The notes under the pieces are model-generated. The model worked only from the letters and a program-made list of their open reading frames with translations, ran no database searches and was not told the DNA's origin. A stretch of 64,000 bases of DNA from Fibrobacterota bacterium. GTDB taxonomy: Bacteria; Fibrobacterota; Chitinivibrionia; Chitinivibrionales; Chitinispirillaceae. A program made the position numbers and the translations under genes. The stretch's first letter is position 1. Each line of letters begins with the position of its first letter. The DNA lies in the NCBI GenBank assembly GCA_023412475.1, contig JAEYNR010000006.1:62001-126000 (forward strand). The letters run 5' to 3'. Positions 9,266 through 18,463 of this stretch are shown here, piece after piece.

Positions 9266-9294
9266 ATAATATTTCATAAAAAAAGACATGTCAA
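9266..9294 (-). promoter_or_regulatory. Sigma70-type promoter for the histone-like gene
   Basis: On the minus strand a consensus -35 TTGACA (9294-9289) is followed after 17 bases by TATTAT (9271-9266), five of six matches to TATAAT. It lies between the LOG gene end and the histone-like start, giving a leader of roughly 145 bases. Confidence 0.7.
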
Positions 9295-9322
9295 TATTTT
9301 TTTCTAAAAGTTTATTGAAAAA

Positions 9323-9994
9323 TCAAACAAAATTTGCGGTTACATCCTTGGTTTCTTTTTGTTTGTTTATGTAATTTATTGCTTCATGAGGATCATCAGT
9401 AATTTTCATAAGAGAAAGATCAGCTTCATGAATATAGTTTTGTTGCAACATTATTTTCTCCAGCCACTCTAGCAATCCTTTCCAGAATTCCGAACCCATC
9501 AGCACCAATGGCAAAGATGCAACTTTCTGTGTTTGGATGAGAGTAAGAGTTTCAAACATTTCATCAAGAGTTCCAAAACCACCGGGCATGATAATCACTG
9601 CAGAAGTATACTTAAGAAACATCACTTTACGGCAAAAAAAATGTCTGAAGTTAAGAAGAGTTTTTATGTAAGGATTGGGAAGCTGTTCATAGGGTAATTG
9701 TATGTTTAATCCTATTGATTTTCCGTTTTCCATTGATGCACCCTTATTTGCGGCTTCCATCACCCCCGGACCACCTCCTGAGATTACCCCATAGCCCTGT
9801 TTTGCTGCAAGTCGGGCCACTTCAACAGTTAATTGATAATACTTGTCTTCAACTGGTGTCCGGGCTGAACCGAAAATTGTAACACATGGACCAACTCGGG
9901 AAAGTGTCTCAAAACCTTCCACAAATTCTGCCATTATTCTAAAAAGTCTCCAAGTGTCTTCATTACTTGTGGGATATGGCTGATCTACTGGCAT
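9323..9994 (-). CDS. LOG-family protein (TIGR00730-type Rossmann fold)
   Basis: The family hydrolyses cytokinin or other nucleoside 5'-monophosphates to base and ribose 5-phosphate. The visible signatures are TIFGSAR near the N-terminus, the phosphate loop SGGGPGVMEAANKGA, and MPGGFGTLDEMFE, which is the catalytic PGGxGTxxE motif. Length (about 223 residues) is normal for the family. The ATG at 9994 (MPVDQPYPTS) is preferred because AAAGGA lies 8 bases upstream; the in-frame ATG at 10003 has no spacing for that site. The true nucleotide substrate in bacteria is often unknown. The gene is divergent from the L,D-transpeptidase. Confidence 0.9.
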   Translation of the reverse strand: MPVDQPYPTSNEDTWRLFRIMAEFVEGFETLSRVGPCVTIFGSARTPVEDKYYQLTVEVARLAAKQGYGVISGGGPGVMEAANKGASMENGKSIGLNIQLPYEQLPNPYIKTLLNFRHFFCRKVMFLKYTSAVIIMPGGFGTLDEMFETLTLIQTQKVASLPLVLMGSEFWKGLLEWLEKIMLQQNYIHEADLSLMKITDDPHEAINYINKQKETKDVTANFV

Positions 9995-10020
9995 ATATTC
10001 CATCCTTTACAGTTTAATTT

Positions 10021-10050
10021 TTGACAATGAGATGATATCTAATATACACT
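10021..10050 (+). promoter_or_regulatory. Candidate promoter for the L,D-transpeptidase/Mur ligase pair
   Basis: TTGACA at 10021-10026 is followed after 18 bases by TACACT (four of six matches). A perfect TATAAT at 10081-10086 lacks a good -35 but is also well placed, 38 bases before the ATG. Either could drive the two-gene cell-wall unit. Confidence 0.45.
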
Positions 10051-10123
10051 TTATTATATTATTCTGGATAAAAGAACGTCTATAATACAAAAGTCACAAC
10101 CAATGATTGAACATTAAACAAGT

Positions 10124-10651
10124 ATGCTTGAATCACAAATTGATAAAATAATAAATAGAATTAAGAATGTACTATTTTTCAATCCCGACCGTATTATCAT
10201 CGTTAATACTACGAACCAAAAACTTTACCTTATGGGAAACCGAATAATCATTCGCTCATTCGATATTTCTACCTCAAGATTTGGTATTGGCAACAGGGAT
10301 GGCTCGAATATGACCCCTCCTGGGATCCATCGGATTGAAGAAAAAATCGGTAAGGGTGCTCCTTCTGGAAGAATATTTGAATCCAGAAATGACACTGGTA
10401 GAAACTGGCATGAGGGTTTAACCGGGGATAACCTGATTTTAACCCGTATCCTCAGACTGAGAGGACTGGAGGAAGGCATTAACAGTGGCCCTGGAATAGA
10501 TTCCTATGAACGCTACATCTACATTCATGGTACTAATCAGGAGAACCGTATTGGAAAACCCAATAGCCATGGTTGTGTCTGCATGAGGAATCACGATATA
10601 ATCGAGCTGTTCGATTTAGTTGAGGAGGAAACAATTGTCTTTATTGATTAA
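10124..10651 (+). CDS. YkuD-type L,D-transpeptidase, variant active-site motif
   Basis: The family makes 3-3 crosslinks in peptidoglycan or attaches proteins to it, using a catalytic Cys. The domain opens with RIIIVNTTNQKLYLM and continues to TPPGIHRIEEKIGKGAPSG, then YIHGTNQENRIGKPNSHGCV. The catalytic His and Cys of HGT...SHGC are present. The residue two after the Cys is Cys (SHGCVCMRN) where the family normally has Arg (SHGC[IV]R), and an Arg comes two residues later. No signal peptide or membrane segment is seen in 175 residues, which is odd for a periplasmic enzyme; the start may be wrong, or export may be by another route. It overlaps the Mur ligase gene by 17 bases. Confidence 0.85.
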   Translation: MLESQIDKIINRIKNVLFFNPDRIIIVNTTNQKLYLMGNRIIIRSFDISTSRFGIGNRDGSNMTPPGIHRIEEKIGKGAPSGRIFESRNDTGRNWHEGLTGDNLILTRILRLRGLEEGINSGPGIDSYERYIYIHGTNQENRIGKPNSHGCVCMRNHDIIELFDLVEEETIVFID

Positions 10652-12020
10652 CAATAAGCAGTATAATTCAATTCATTTCACCGGAATTCTTGGAAGCGGC
10701 ATGAGCGCTATAGCTCAGTATCTCCGCTGGCAGGGATTAAATATCAGCGGCTCGGATCGTTTACTTGATAGTGAAGATACCTCTGTAGTTAAATCCGGCC
10801 TCCTTAACATAGGCTGTGATCTTTTTGAGCAGGATGGCTCAGGGATACAAAAAAGCACCGATGCCGTCTGTGTCTCAACCGCTATTGAAAGCTCTAACCC
10901 TGACATCGCTAAGGCGCAAAGAGAAGCTATCCCTATTTTACATCGGTCAGACCTGTTAGCTGCCATTATTTCTACCAGAAAAACAATTGCCATCGCGGGT
11001 ACTAGTGGAAAATCAACCGTAACCGCAATGGTTTTTGAGTTCCTCTTCTCATCGGGTAAATCGCCATCACTGATAAGCGGGGCAAGTCTTAAACGCCTGG
11101 AAAAACAAGGACTCATTGGAAATGCATTCCGGGGGATTTCCGATTTACTAGTAGTGGAAGCAGACGAAAGTGATGGTACCCTGATTAAATATCATCCGTA
11201 TATGAGCGTGGTTCTTAATATATCCAAAGATCACAAAAATGAAGCTGATGTTCTGGATCTATTTGACAAACTTATCAGGCAGTCTGATTATAGCCTGGTT
11301 AATGCAGATGATAAGCAGCTTCATTCGTTAAACTCATCTTTTAGCTTTGGCCTGATGAGTAATGCAGACTGGCATCCTGATGCATATGAACTAAAGTCTC
11401 ACTCCTCTGTGATGAACCGTTCTGGAATCCAGTACCAGATTCCGTTGCCTGGCCTGCATAATCTGTCAAACTGCGCAGCAGCTTTATGTATCTGTGAAGA
11501 GTTGGGATGTGATCCCATAATTCTCTCTGATGCGGTTAGTGCATACCAGGGGGTGGCACGTCGCTTTACTGTGTATCAGACATTACAGGGAGTGCATGTT
11601 GTAGATGATTTTGCACATAATCCGGAAAAAATTAAAGCTGCAATTAAAGCTGCACGTGGTATCTGCGATACCCTTAAAATTATCTATCAACCTCATGGAT
11701 TCGGCCCCACCAGATTCTTGAAAAACGAATATATTGATGTTTTCAGGAATGAACTTCAAGCTGGTGATCTGCTTTTGCTGCTGCCGATTTATTATGCCGG
11801 AGGCAGTGCAAATAAAGATATCTCATCAAAAGAGATTATCGATGAATTGGGAACTGTTGCATTTGAAAAACATGCTCCACTGTGTCGCAACGATATCTTT
11901 GATATACTCCAAAAAAAGGTCAAACCAGGTGAATGCGTTTTATTGATGGGAGCACGAGACCCATCATTAAGCTCTTTTGTCCGGAAAATCACCGATCTTT
12001 ATGGAGGTGTAACCGGTTAA
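10635..12020 (+). CDS. MurC-like Mur ligase (UDP-N-acetylmuramate:amino-acid ligase family)
   Basis: Mur ligases add amino acids to UDP-MurNAc in the cytoplasm using ATP. The order fits MurC better than Mpl: IHFTGILGSGMSAIAQYL (nucleotide-sugar fold), ISGSD, IAIAGTSGKSTVTAMV (P-loop), VVEADESDGT, NISKDHK, ARRF, VDDFAHNPEKI and YQPHGFGPTR. The P-loop reads GTSGKST where MurC usually has GTHGKTT. The start is TTG at 10635, with a perfect AGGAGG (10623-10628) 6 bases upstream; the upstream in-frame TTG at 10620 precedes that site. It is translationally coupled to the L,D-transpeptidase, suggesting a shared role in wall precursor synthesis or recycling. The exact substrate is uncertain. Confidence 0.85.
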   Translation: MSLLINNKQYNSIHFTGILGSGMSAIAQYLRWQGLNISGSDRLLDSEDTSVVKSGLLNIGCDLFEQDGSGIQKSTDAVCVSTAIESSNPDIAKAQREAIPILHRSDLLAAIISTRKTIAIAGTSGKSTVTAMVFEFLFSSGKSPSLISGASLKRLEKQGLIGNAFRGISDLLVVEADESDGTLIKYHPYMSVVLNISKDHKNEADVLDLFDKLIRQSDYSLVNADDKQLHSLNSSFSFGLMSNADWHPDAYELKSHSSVMNRSGIQYQIPLPGLHNLSNCAAALCICEELGCDPIILSDAVSAYQGVARRFTVYQTLQGVHVVDDFAHNPEKIKAAIKAARGICDTLKIIYQPHGFGPTRFLKNEYIDVFRNELQAGDLLLLLPIYYAGGSANKDISSKEIIDELGTVAFEKHAPLCRNDIFDILQKKVKPGECVLLMGARDPSLSSFVRKITDLYGGVTG

Positions 12021-12413
12021 CAAAATGGTATTTGTCAAGTAACACTGGCTGTCATTGTCTTTTCTTCTTTAAACTTTAACCTAAATCGAACGATTCTTTT
12101 GACAGGGCCTCAAAATAAATTGAAATTAGTCTTGGAGATCCATTGGTTTTAAAAGAGGACTCATTTTCAATTAATCAGCCCCTGACCAAGCAGCCTGATA
12201 CCAGCACAATATTTTGGGAACTCCCTGTTTAGCGAATGAACTGAGACTGAACATTTTGGCAACCCACTGTACGCCAAACAATCATCCGGATTAGGTTTAA
12301 GCAGAATGCCATTTTTCTAATTTCCTTTCAGGACACAGTTTTTGCTTTCCACTTTATATGATAGGGGTCTGTATTTCCACCCCCTGGCATTCTTGAAGTT
12401 AGGAGAGCATTAT
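12021..12413. other. Intergenic region before the aldolase
   Basis: No convincing ORF. A TTGACA at 12099-12104 lacks a good -10. TATGAT at 12357-12362 is a possible -10 for the aldolase with no good -35. Bases 12272-12300 are one copy of a weak dispersed repeat shared with 63236-63264. Confidence 0.5.
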
Positions 12414-13412
12414 ATGAGTTTAGAACAGACTATAAAAGAAATTCTTTCGGTTTCAAAAGGGATACTGGCAGCAGATGAAAGTACTGGCACAATCGGGAAA
12501 AGATTTGCAAAAAACAAAATCGAATCGACCCCAGCAACCCGGCAACAATACCGTCAGATGCTTTTTTCAACAAAAGGAATCGAACAATATATCTCTGCAG
12601 TCATACTTTTCGATGAGACTATACGACAGAAAAGCAGCTCTGGGACTCCCCTTATTGATCTGCTTTCAGATAAAAGAATAATCCCTGGAATAAAGGTTGA
12701 CAAAGGTACCTCTCCCCTGCCCAATTATCAGAATGAAAAAATCACCAACGGACTGGACGGCCTAGAGCAAAGACTACTTGAATATCGACAACTGGGTGCA
12801 AAATTTGCCAAATGGAGAGCTGTATTTTCCATTGGCCCATCTATGCCGACAGAACTCTGTATTGATTCCAATTCTGAGATTCTGGCCCGTTATGCCGCAC
12901 TCTGTCAACAGGCAGATATCGTTCCCATCGTAGAGCCGGAAGTACTTATTGATGGAGATCACACTATAAACAGATGTGAAGAGGTTACCACTCATGTCCT
13001 CCAGAGTGTCTTTTATCACCTCCATAGACACAGGGTAATTCTGGAAACAACATTGCTTAAGCCGAACATGGTACTTGCAGGTAAAGACTCTTCTGCCAAA
13101 AGCACATCATCCCAAGTGGCACAGGCAACGATTCGAACTTTACGCAGGTCAGTTCCTGCAGCGATTCCTGCAGTAGCATTTTTGTCTGGAGGGCAGTCTC
13201 CGGTAGAGGCCACCAGAAATCTGGCTGCTATAAATGATACTGGTATTCAGCCCTGGAGATTAATTTTTTCTTTTTCCCGTGCACTTCAGGATATGGCACT
13301 TCAAAGCTGGGCTGGTAAAGAAGAGAACGTTTCTGAAGCACAGAATATTTTTCTATATCGCGCCAAAAGCAACAGTGCAGCCTGCAGAGGCGAATTTATT
13401 GATCAAGCTTAA
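12414..13412 (+). CDS. Class I fructose-bisphosphate aldolase
   Basis: It cleaves fructose 1,6-bisphosphate to dihydroxyacetone phosphate and glyceraldehyde 3-phosphate through a lysine Schiff base, in glycolysis/gluconeogenesis. The N-terminal GILAADESTGTIGKRF and the Schiff-base segment ETTLLKPNMV are both present; the residue before TLLKPN is Thr instead of the usual Gly. FLSGGQSPVEATRNL, the phosphate-binding segment, follows. About 332 residues is slightly shorter than animal enzymes. The ATG at 12414 is chosen because AGGAGAG sits 6 bases upstream and the protein then begins MSLEQTIKEIL; the upstream 24 codons do not resemble the family. It precedes ku by 24 bases and may share its transcript. 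Confidence 0.92.
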   Translation: MSLEQTIKEILSVSKGILAADESTGTIGKRFAKNKIESTPATRQQYRQMLFSTKGIEQYISAVILFDETIRQKSSSGTPLIDLLSDKRIIPGIKVDKGTSPLPNYQNEKITNGLDGLEQRLLEYRQLGAKFAKWRAVFSIGPSMPTELCIDSNSEILARYAALCQQADIVPIVEPEVLIDGDHTINRCEEVTTHVLQSVFYHLHRHRVILETTLLKPNMVLAGKDSSAKSTSSQVAQATIRTLRRSVPAAIPAVAFLSGGQSPVEATRNLAAINDTGIQPWRLIFSFSRALQDMALQSWAGKEENVSEAQNIFLYRAKSNSAACRGEFIDQA

Positions 13413-13436
13413 AAACCAAAACGAAGGAATGGCAGA

Positions 13437-14231
13437 ATGCGTTCAATCTGGTCAGGTGCGCTCAGCTTCGGTCTTATCTACATCCCTGTGAAAATTTATA
13501 ATGCCACAAAAAGTCACACATTCGACTTTGATCTTCTACGGCGCACCGATCACTGCAGAATTCACTATGCCAAAGTCTGCAGAGAAACCGGTGAAGAAGT
13601 TGCCAAAGAGGAAATTGTCAGGGGGTACCAATACCGCAAAGGTGAGTATGTCATTGTTGAGGATGAGGATTTTTCGAGAGCAAATGTCCACAAAACCCAA
13701 ACCATTGAAATTGTTGCTTTCGTTAACTACTCAGAAATTGATCATTATTATATGGAAAAGCCCTACTTTCTGGAGCCGGTAAAGGAAGCAAAGAAAGCCT
13801 ATGTTCTTTTGCGGGAGGCATTGCTTCGAAGCGGCAAGGCTGGTATTGCCCGCTACGTCATGCGCAGACGTGAACATATGGCTCTTATAAAACCAGATGA
13901 ATCGGTACTTTTATTAAACAACATAAGATTTGCAGATGAATTAAGGTCATACAATGAGCTCGATATCCCGCAGAAAGGAACTGAATTTATTTCTGAAAAA
14001 GAGCTTGATATGGCAATTCAGCTTATCGATCAGCTCACTGAGAAATGGGATCCTCAACAGTACAAAGATAGCTATTACGAAGATCTTAAAGCACTTCTTC
14101 AGCAGAAAATAGAAGGCAAAATTCCTACACCTACTCCTCCCCCAAAAGCGCCAGCAGCAGTAACCGATCTTTTCAGCCGTTTAAACGAGAGCCTCAGAAT
14201 GGCCAAGGAAAAAGAGAAAAAGGCAGCATAG
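13437..14231 (+). CDS. ku: Ku protein (bacterial non-homologous end joining)
   Basis: Bacterial Ku is a homodimeric ring that binds double-strand DNA ends and recruits LigD. The 264 residues begin RSIWSGALSFGLIYIPVKIY, the standard start, followed by FDFDLLRRTDHCRIHYAKVC and the Ku core up to about residue 215. The tail is Lys/Ala/Pro-rich (PTPTPPPKAPAAV then KEKEKKAA), as in the DNA- and LigD-contacting extensions of this family. AAGGA lies 9 bases before the ATG. LigD starts 5 bases downstream, so the pair is co-transcribed. Confidence 0.96.
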   Translation: MRSIWSGALSFGLIYIPVKIYNATKSHTFDFDLLRRTDHCRIHYAKVCRETGEEVAKEEIVRGYQYRKGEYVIVEDEDFSRANVHKTQTIEIVAFVNYSEIDHYYMEKPYFLEPVKEAKKAYVLLREALLRSGKAGIARYVMRRREHMALIKPDESVLLLNNIRFADELRSYNELDIPQKGTEFISEKELDMAIQLIDQLTEKWDPQQYKDSYYEDLKALLQQKIEGKIPTPTPPPKAPAAVTDLFSRLNESLRMAKEKEKKAA

Positions 14232-14236
14232 CTTTT

Positions 14237-16741
14237 ATGGAATCACTTCGCGATTATCATAAAAAACGGGACCTTAATAGTTCGGGTGAGCCATCGGCGC
14301 ATCTACAGTTTTCCGACCGGCCACTTCGATTTGTCATTCAGAAACATCAGTCATCCCACCTTCATTATGATCTTCGTCTGGAGCTTGAAGGAGTACTAAA
14401 GAGCTGGGCAGTCCCCAAGGGTCCCTCCATGGATCCTCTGCAAAAGAAACTTGCAATAATGGTTGAAGATCATCCGCTTGAATACCGTAATTTCGAAGGG
14501 ACAATACCTGAGGGTAACTACGGAGCAGGGACAGTGATGATCTGGGATGAAGGGACTTATCACATTCCTGATGCGCTAAGTAAAACTGAAGCTCAGAACA
14601 AGCTTAAACAATTCATTGAAAAAGGGCACATAACTTTATTTATAGAAGGCATCAGGCTAAAAGGTACATTTCACCTAATCAAGCTGGGCAGAGCTGGCCT
14701 GCCTAATGGCTGGCTTCTTATTAAAAAACATGATCAATATGCCTCATCCAATTCCTTTCCCGACGAAATCCGATCGATCCGGAGTGGCAGAACCATGGAA
14801 CAGATTAGTAATAATGAACCACCTGAGTTTGTAAATCTGAACGACATGGACATGGCTGGGAGTAAAAAAAGCAGTTTTCCACAGAGCCCGCTGCACCCTA
14901 TGCTGGCTAAACTAGTCGAAAAACCGTTTGATCGTGAAGGATGGATCTTCGAAATAAAATGGGATGGATATCGTGCCATCGCAGAAACAAGGCCTGATTC
15001 GGTACAGCTTTATTCAAGAAATGGAGTGAGCTTTTTAGATGATTACGAGCCGATAGTGGAAGATTTGAAAAGCATACATTTTGAAGCCATCTTTGATGGA
15101 GAGATTGTGGTTGTTGACAATGATGGAAGAGCTGATTTTAACCTTTTGCAAAATTACCGACGATCTAAAAAAGGGAATCTCCTTTACTATGTTTTTGACC
15201 TTCTTTTTCTGCAAGGAAACGATTTGCGGGCTACTCCCCTTAAGCAAAGAAAATCTTTACTGAAACTGATTCTTCCAGAACTCTATCACATCCGGTATAA
15301 CGATCATATCCAACAGCATGGAGTCGCTTTTTATAAACTGGCTAAGGAAAACCGCCTCGAAGGAATAATGGCAAAAGATCTAAACAGCCCTTATTTAGAA
15401 GGCAAAAGATCCTCATACTGGCAGAAAATTAAGATTACCATGCAGCAGGAATTTGTAGTAGGAGGCTTTACCGAACCAAAAGGGGGCCGTACCGGAATAG
15501 GGGCATTACTTTTAGGAGTGTACCAAAACGGCAACCTCATTTATACTGGCAGTGTTGGAGGAGGGTTCTCAGATGATGAACTACCTGGAGTTCGCCAGCG
15601 TCTGGACCTGATAAAAAGCAACTACTGTCCTTTCAGCAATTTTGCTCACAGCGGCAGTCAAACAACCTGGATTAAGCCGGATGTTGTATGTGAAGTCAAA
15701 TTTGCAGAATGGACAGCAGAAGGTTTCTTGCGTCATCCGGTATTTATGGGATTTCGTGATGATCTGAAACCTCTGGAAATAAAAAGAGAGTACCCTGTTT
15801 CTGCGGCGGAGCCCACACCTCAATATTCGATCAAATCATCTGATGAGCTGATCACAAGTATCGATGGGAAAGCATTAAAGCTCACCAATCTTAAGAAAAT
15901 CTACTTTCCAACTGACAATATCAGCAAAGGTGAAATTATCGATTACTATCGCAGGATTGCACCTGTAATGCTTCCTCACCTGAAAGATCGCCCTCTATCA
16001 CTGCATCGGTTTCCTGATGGCATATACGGGAAAGATTTCTTCCAAAAACATATGGAAGATGTGCCCGATTGGGCTGCTACGGTAAATATCTGGTCTGAAT
16101 CTGGAAATATCCGCTATATTTTATGCCAGGATGAACCCACTCTGACTTACGTAGTAAATCTGGGTTCAATCGAGATGAATCCCTGGAACTCACGTGTAGA
16201 AAGTGCCGATTATCCGGACTATATGGTGATTGATCTTGACCCGCTTAAGTGTCCGTTTCAATATGTCATAGATTGTGCACTCATGATCCATGAGATCCTT
16301 CTGTCCATTGATATACCACATTACGTAAAAACTTCAGGAGCTACAGGACTTCATTTGTTTATACCTGTTGATGCCCGATACTCCTTTGAACAGGTTCGGC
16401 AGTTCTCTTTGCTTGTATGCACGCTTGTTAATAATCGTCTTCCGGCAATCACCAGTCTAGAGCGGGTTCCACAAAAGCGGGTAGGTCGGGTATATCTTGA
16501 CTATCTTCAAAACTCCAAGGGAAAAACCATGGCAGCTCCTTACTCAATCCGCCCCAGAGATGGAGCTCCGGTTTCAACCCCTCTTTTCTGGGAAGAAATC
16601 AATTATCAATTAGCTCCTGATCGCTTTAACATTAATTCCATTTTCAACCGTATCAGAAGTTATGGAGATATATGGAAACCAGTCATTGGCAAAGGTGTAG
16701 ATATGTTAAGTTCTCTGAATCATCTGGCAGCTCTTTTCTGA
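14237..16741 (+). CDS. ligD: Multidomain DNA ligase D (phosphoesterase-ligase-polymerase)
   Basis: LigD processes, fills and seals broken DNA ends with Ku. Domain order is PE-LIG-POL. The 3'-phosphoesterase (about 1-180) has QKHQSSHLHYDLRLELEG with His37, His43 and Asp45, and His79 in VEDHPLEY. The ATP-dependent ligase (about 220-520) has motif I EIKWDGYRAIAE with Lys241 as nucleotidyl acceptor, then FDGEIVVVD and GIMAKDLNSPY. The primase-polymerase (about 545-834) has LTNLKKIYFP, HRFPDGIYGKDFFQKH and the metal-binding DLDP in YMVIDLDP. At 834 residues all three activities look intact. An aerobic or stress-exposed lifestyle, where breaks must be repaired without a template, is an inference. 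Confidence 0.97.
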   Translation: MESLRDYHKKRDLNSSGEPSAHLQFSDRPLRFVIQKHQSSHLHYDLRLELEGVLKSWAVPKGPSMDPLQKKLAIMVEDHPLEYRNFEGTIPEGNYGAGTVMIWDEGTYHIPDALSKTEAQNKLKQFIEKGHITLFIEGIRLKGTFHLIKLGRAGLPNGWLLIKKHDQYASSNSFPDEIRSIRSGRTMEQISNNEPPEFVNLNDMDMAGSKKSSFPQSPLHPMLAKLVEKPFDREGWIFEIKWDGYRAIAETRPDSVQLYSRNGVSFLDDYEPIVEDLKSIHFEAIFDGEIVVVDNDGRADFNLLQNYRRSKKGNLLYYVFDLLFLQGNDLRATPLKQRKSLLKLILPELYHIRYNDHIQQHGVAFYKLAKENRLEGIMAKDLNSPYLEGKRSSYWQKIKITMQQEFVVGGFTEPKGGRTGIGALLLGVYQNGNLIYTGSVGGGFSDDELPGVRQRLDLIKSNYCPFSNFAHSGSQTTWIKPDVVCEVKFAEWTAEGFLRHPVFMGFRDDLKPLEIKREYPVSAAEPTPQYSIKSSDELITSIDGKALKLTNLKKIYFPTDNISKGEIIDYYRRIAPVMLPHLKDRPLSLHRFPDGIYGKDFFQKHMEDVPDWAATVNIWSESGNIRYILCQDEPTLTYVVNLGSIEMNPWNSRVESADYPDYMVIDLDPLKCPFQYVIDCALMIHEILLSIDIPHYVKTSGATGLHLFIPVDARYSFEQVRQFSLLVCTLVNNRLPAITSLERVPQKRVGRVYLDYLQNSKGKTMAAPYSIRPRDGAPVSTPLFWEEINYQLAPDRFNINSIFNRIRSYGDIWKPVIGKGVDMLSSLNHLAALF

Positions 16742-16784
16742 GTTAATTTTCGGTAAAAAGCAGTGTGCTCCAGAGAAAAGGAAT

Positions 16785-18434
16785 ATGATCAAGATAGAAA
16801 CAATAGTCCTTGCCTGCAGACGTATAAGCCCGGATCAAACCGGATTTGAGAACGAGTTTTCTGCAATGCAATTAGTAGCTGGCAAACCGGTACTGGAGTG
16901 GACCATAGATGCCCTTTGTGGTTCTTGTGGTATCGATTGCATATCGGTTATCGGTCCCGATGAGCTGGATAAGCTTCTTTGCATGCGTTATGTAGATAAA
17001 AGAGTAGCACCTGCCACTGTCAGCCCGGAGAGAATCTTTCAACAGTTATTTCCACAACAGGGCAATGAAGCTGCACAGGGTTACTTGCTTTTACCATGTG
17101 AAATGGTTCTTCTCACAGCGGCAATAATCAACAGAACCCTGCTCCAGTTCGAACAGAGTAGAGAAGAACTTTTTTTCCCCTTTATCGGGAATACCCATAC
17201 AGGTAATTTTCCTCCATTAAACAGGGCTTTGTTTTCTCTGAAAGGGAAAACATTAACTCCAGGATATCTGGGTTTATCACGAAGCATGAAATATCTGCCT
17301 GCACTGTTCGAACGACTTGACAATTTCAATAGAGAGGCTGAATTACTTGACGATTCAGGCATTAGCCGTTCAATACTTGCCACTATGATTAAACGGCATG
17401 GTTTTTCTGCCCCCAGCATCCGCTATTACGAATGCAATGACCCTGAAGTGGCATTTGCATCCTTTACAACTAACGACCTCAGGTATGCACAAAACGTTCT
17501 TCGTCATTCTGTAGCTGCATCATTTACCAGGGTAAAAGTAATAATAAATCCGGGTTCTGGAAAAAGTAGCGAAAAAAAGGGAAGTCAGATTAAAACAAGT
17601 AAAGAAGGAAATTCTAACCAATTTTCTGAGCATATTTTATCCACATTACATCAGAGTGGAATTGATGCTGAAATAATTCACTCCACCAGCTCAACTGATG
17701 CAACCAAGATCGCCCGCCAGTGTGCAAAAGAGGGATATGATCTGGTAATTGCTGCAGGAGGAGATGGAACCATCAATTCTGTAGTCAACGGTTTGGCTGG
17801 TTCTCAGACCGCGTTGGGGATAATTCCTCTTGGCACAATAAATCTTTTTGCAATGGAGCTTGAAATCCCCAGTGATATCGAATTGGCATGCCAGATTATT
17901 GGTCACGGTAGAATACAGACAATAGATCTGGGAAAAGTGAATGAACGATTCTTTACCAGTCTATGCGGAATCGGCTTTGATGCCTATGTGATAAGCGAAA
18001 CGCAGTCTTCGCTAAAAAAACTGTTTGGATCAGGAGCTTATATTTTTAATGGAATTAAAAATCTGATCCGGTATCCTTTTCATTCGATTCGTCTGTACAT
18101 AAATCAAAAAATTCACAAAAGCGGATATATCGTTATAGTAGGAAATGGCAAATACTACGGAGCATCGACATTAATTGCTCCTGATGCCAGCATACATGAT
18201 GGGCTTCTGGATGTAGTTATTTTTCAGAAAAGAGATGCTTTTAGTCTTCTGCGTTACATATGGGAATTGCACAAGGGTGATCTCACAGCACTTCCTGATG
18301 TGGAGCATATTCAGACAAAACATATTTCCATTGAACGCCATGGTCGCCATAAGGTTCATGTGGATGGTGAGTATTACGGAAAAACACCTGTGGAGATATC
18401 GATAGTTCCATCAGCCTTAAAGATAGTCTGTTAA
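16785..18434 (+). CDS. Nucleotidyltransferase-like domain fused to diacylglycerol/lipid kinase
   Basis: The C-terminal half (about 245-549) is a DAGK/sphingosine-kinase-type lipid kinase: VKVIINPGSGKSS, the ATP-binding AAGGDGTINSVVNGL, GIIPLGTINLFA and a C-terminal VHVDGEYYGKTPV. It probably phosphorylates a membrane lipid such as diacylglycerol. The N-terminal half (1 to about 235) resembles MobA/IspD-like nucleotidyltransferases in layout (ETIVLACRR, VAGKPVLEWTIDAL) but lacks a clear G-rich AAGxGxR loop, so its activity is doubtful. The fusion is unusual. It sits between ligD and a HAD phosphatase; 29 bases separate it from the latter, which suggests a shared lipid-phosphate role. Confidence 0.83.
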   Translation: MIKIETIVLACRRISPDQTGFENEFSAMQLVAGKPVLEWTIDALCGSCGIDCISVIGPDELDKLLCMRYVDKRVAPATVSPERIFQQLFPQQGNEAAQGYLLLPCEMVLLTAAIINRTLLQFEQSREELFFPFIGNTHTGNFPPLNRALFSLKGKTLTPGYLGLSRSMKYLPALFERLDNFNREAELLDDSGISRSILATMIKRHGFSAPSIRYYECNDPEVAFASFTTNDLRYAQNVLRHSVAASFTRVKVIINPGSGKSSEKKGSQIKTSKEGNSNQFSEHILSTLHQSGIDAEIIHSTSSTDATKIARQCAKEGYDLVIAAGGDGTINSVVNGLAGSQTALGIIPLGTINLFAMELEIPSDIELACQIIGHGRIQTIDLGKVNERFFTSLCGIGFDAYVISETQSSLKKLFGSGAYIFNGIKNLIRYPFHSIRLYINQKIHKSGYIVIVGNGKYYGASTLIAPDASIHDGLLDVVIFQKRDAFSLLRYIWELHKGDLTALPDVEHIQTKHISIERHGRHKVHVDGEYYGKTPVEISIVPSALKIVC

Positions 18435-18463
18435 CAAGAAGTGAAAAGTTAGGAGTTCCCTTA

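Noticed and set aside
10635..12020. Mpl (murein tripeptide ligase)
   Set aside because: The motifs ISGSD, ESD in VVEADESDGT and QPHGFGPTR agree with MurC-type sequences rather than Mpl.
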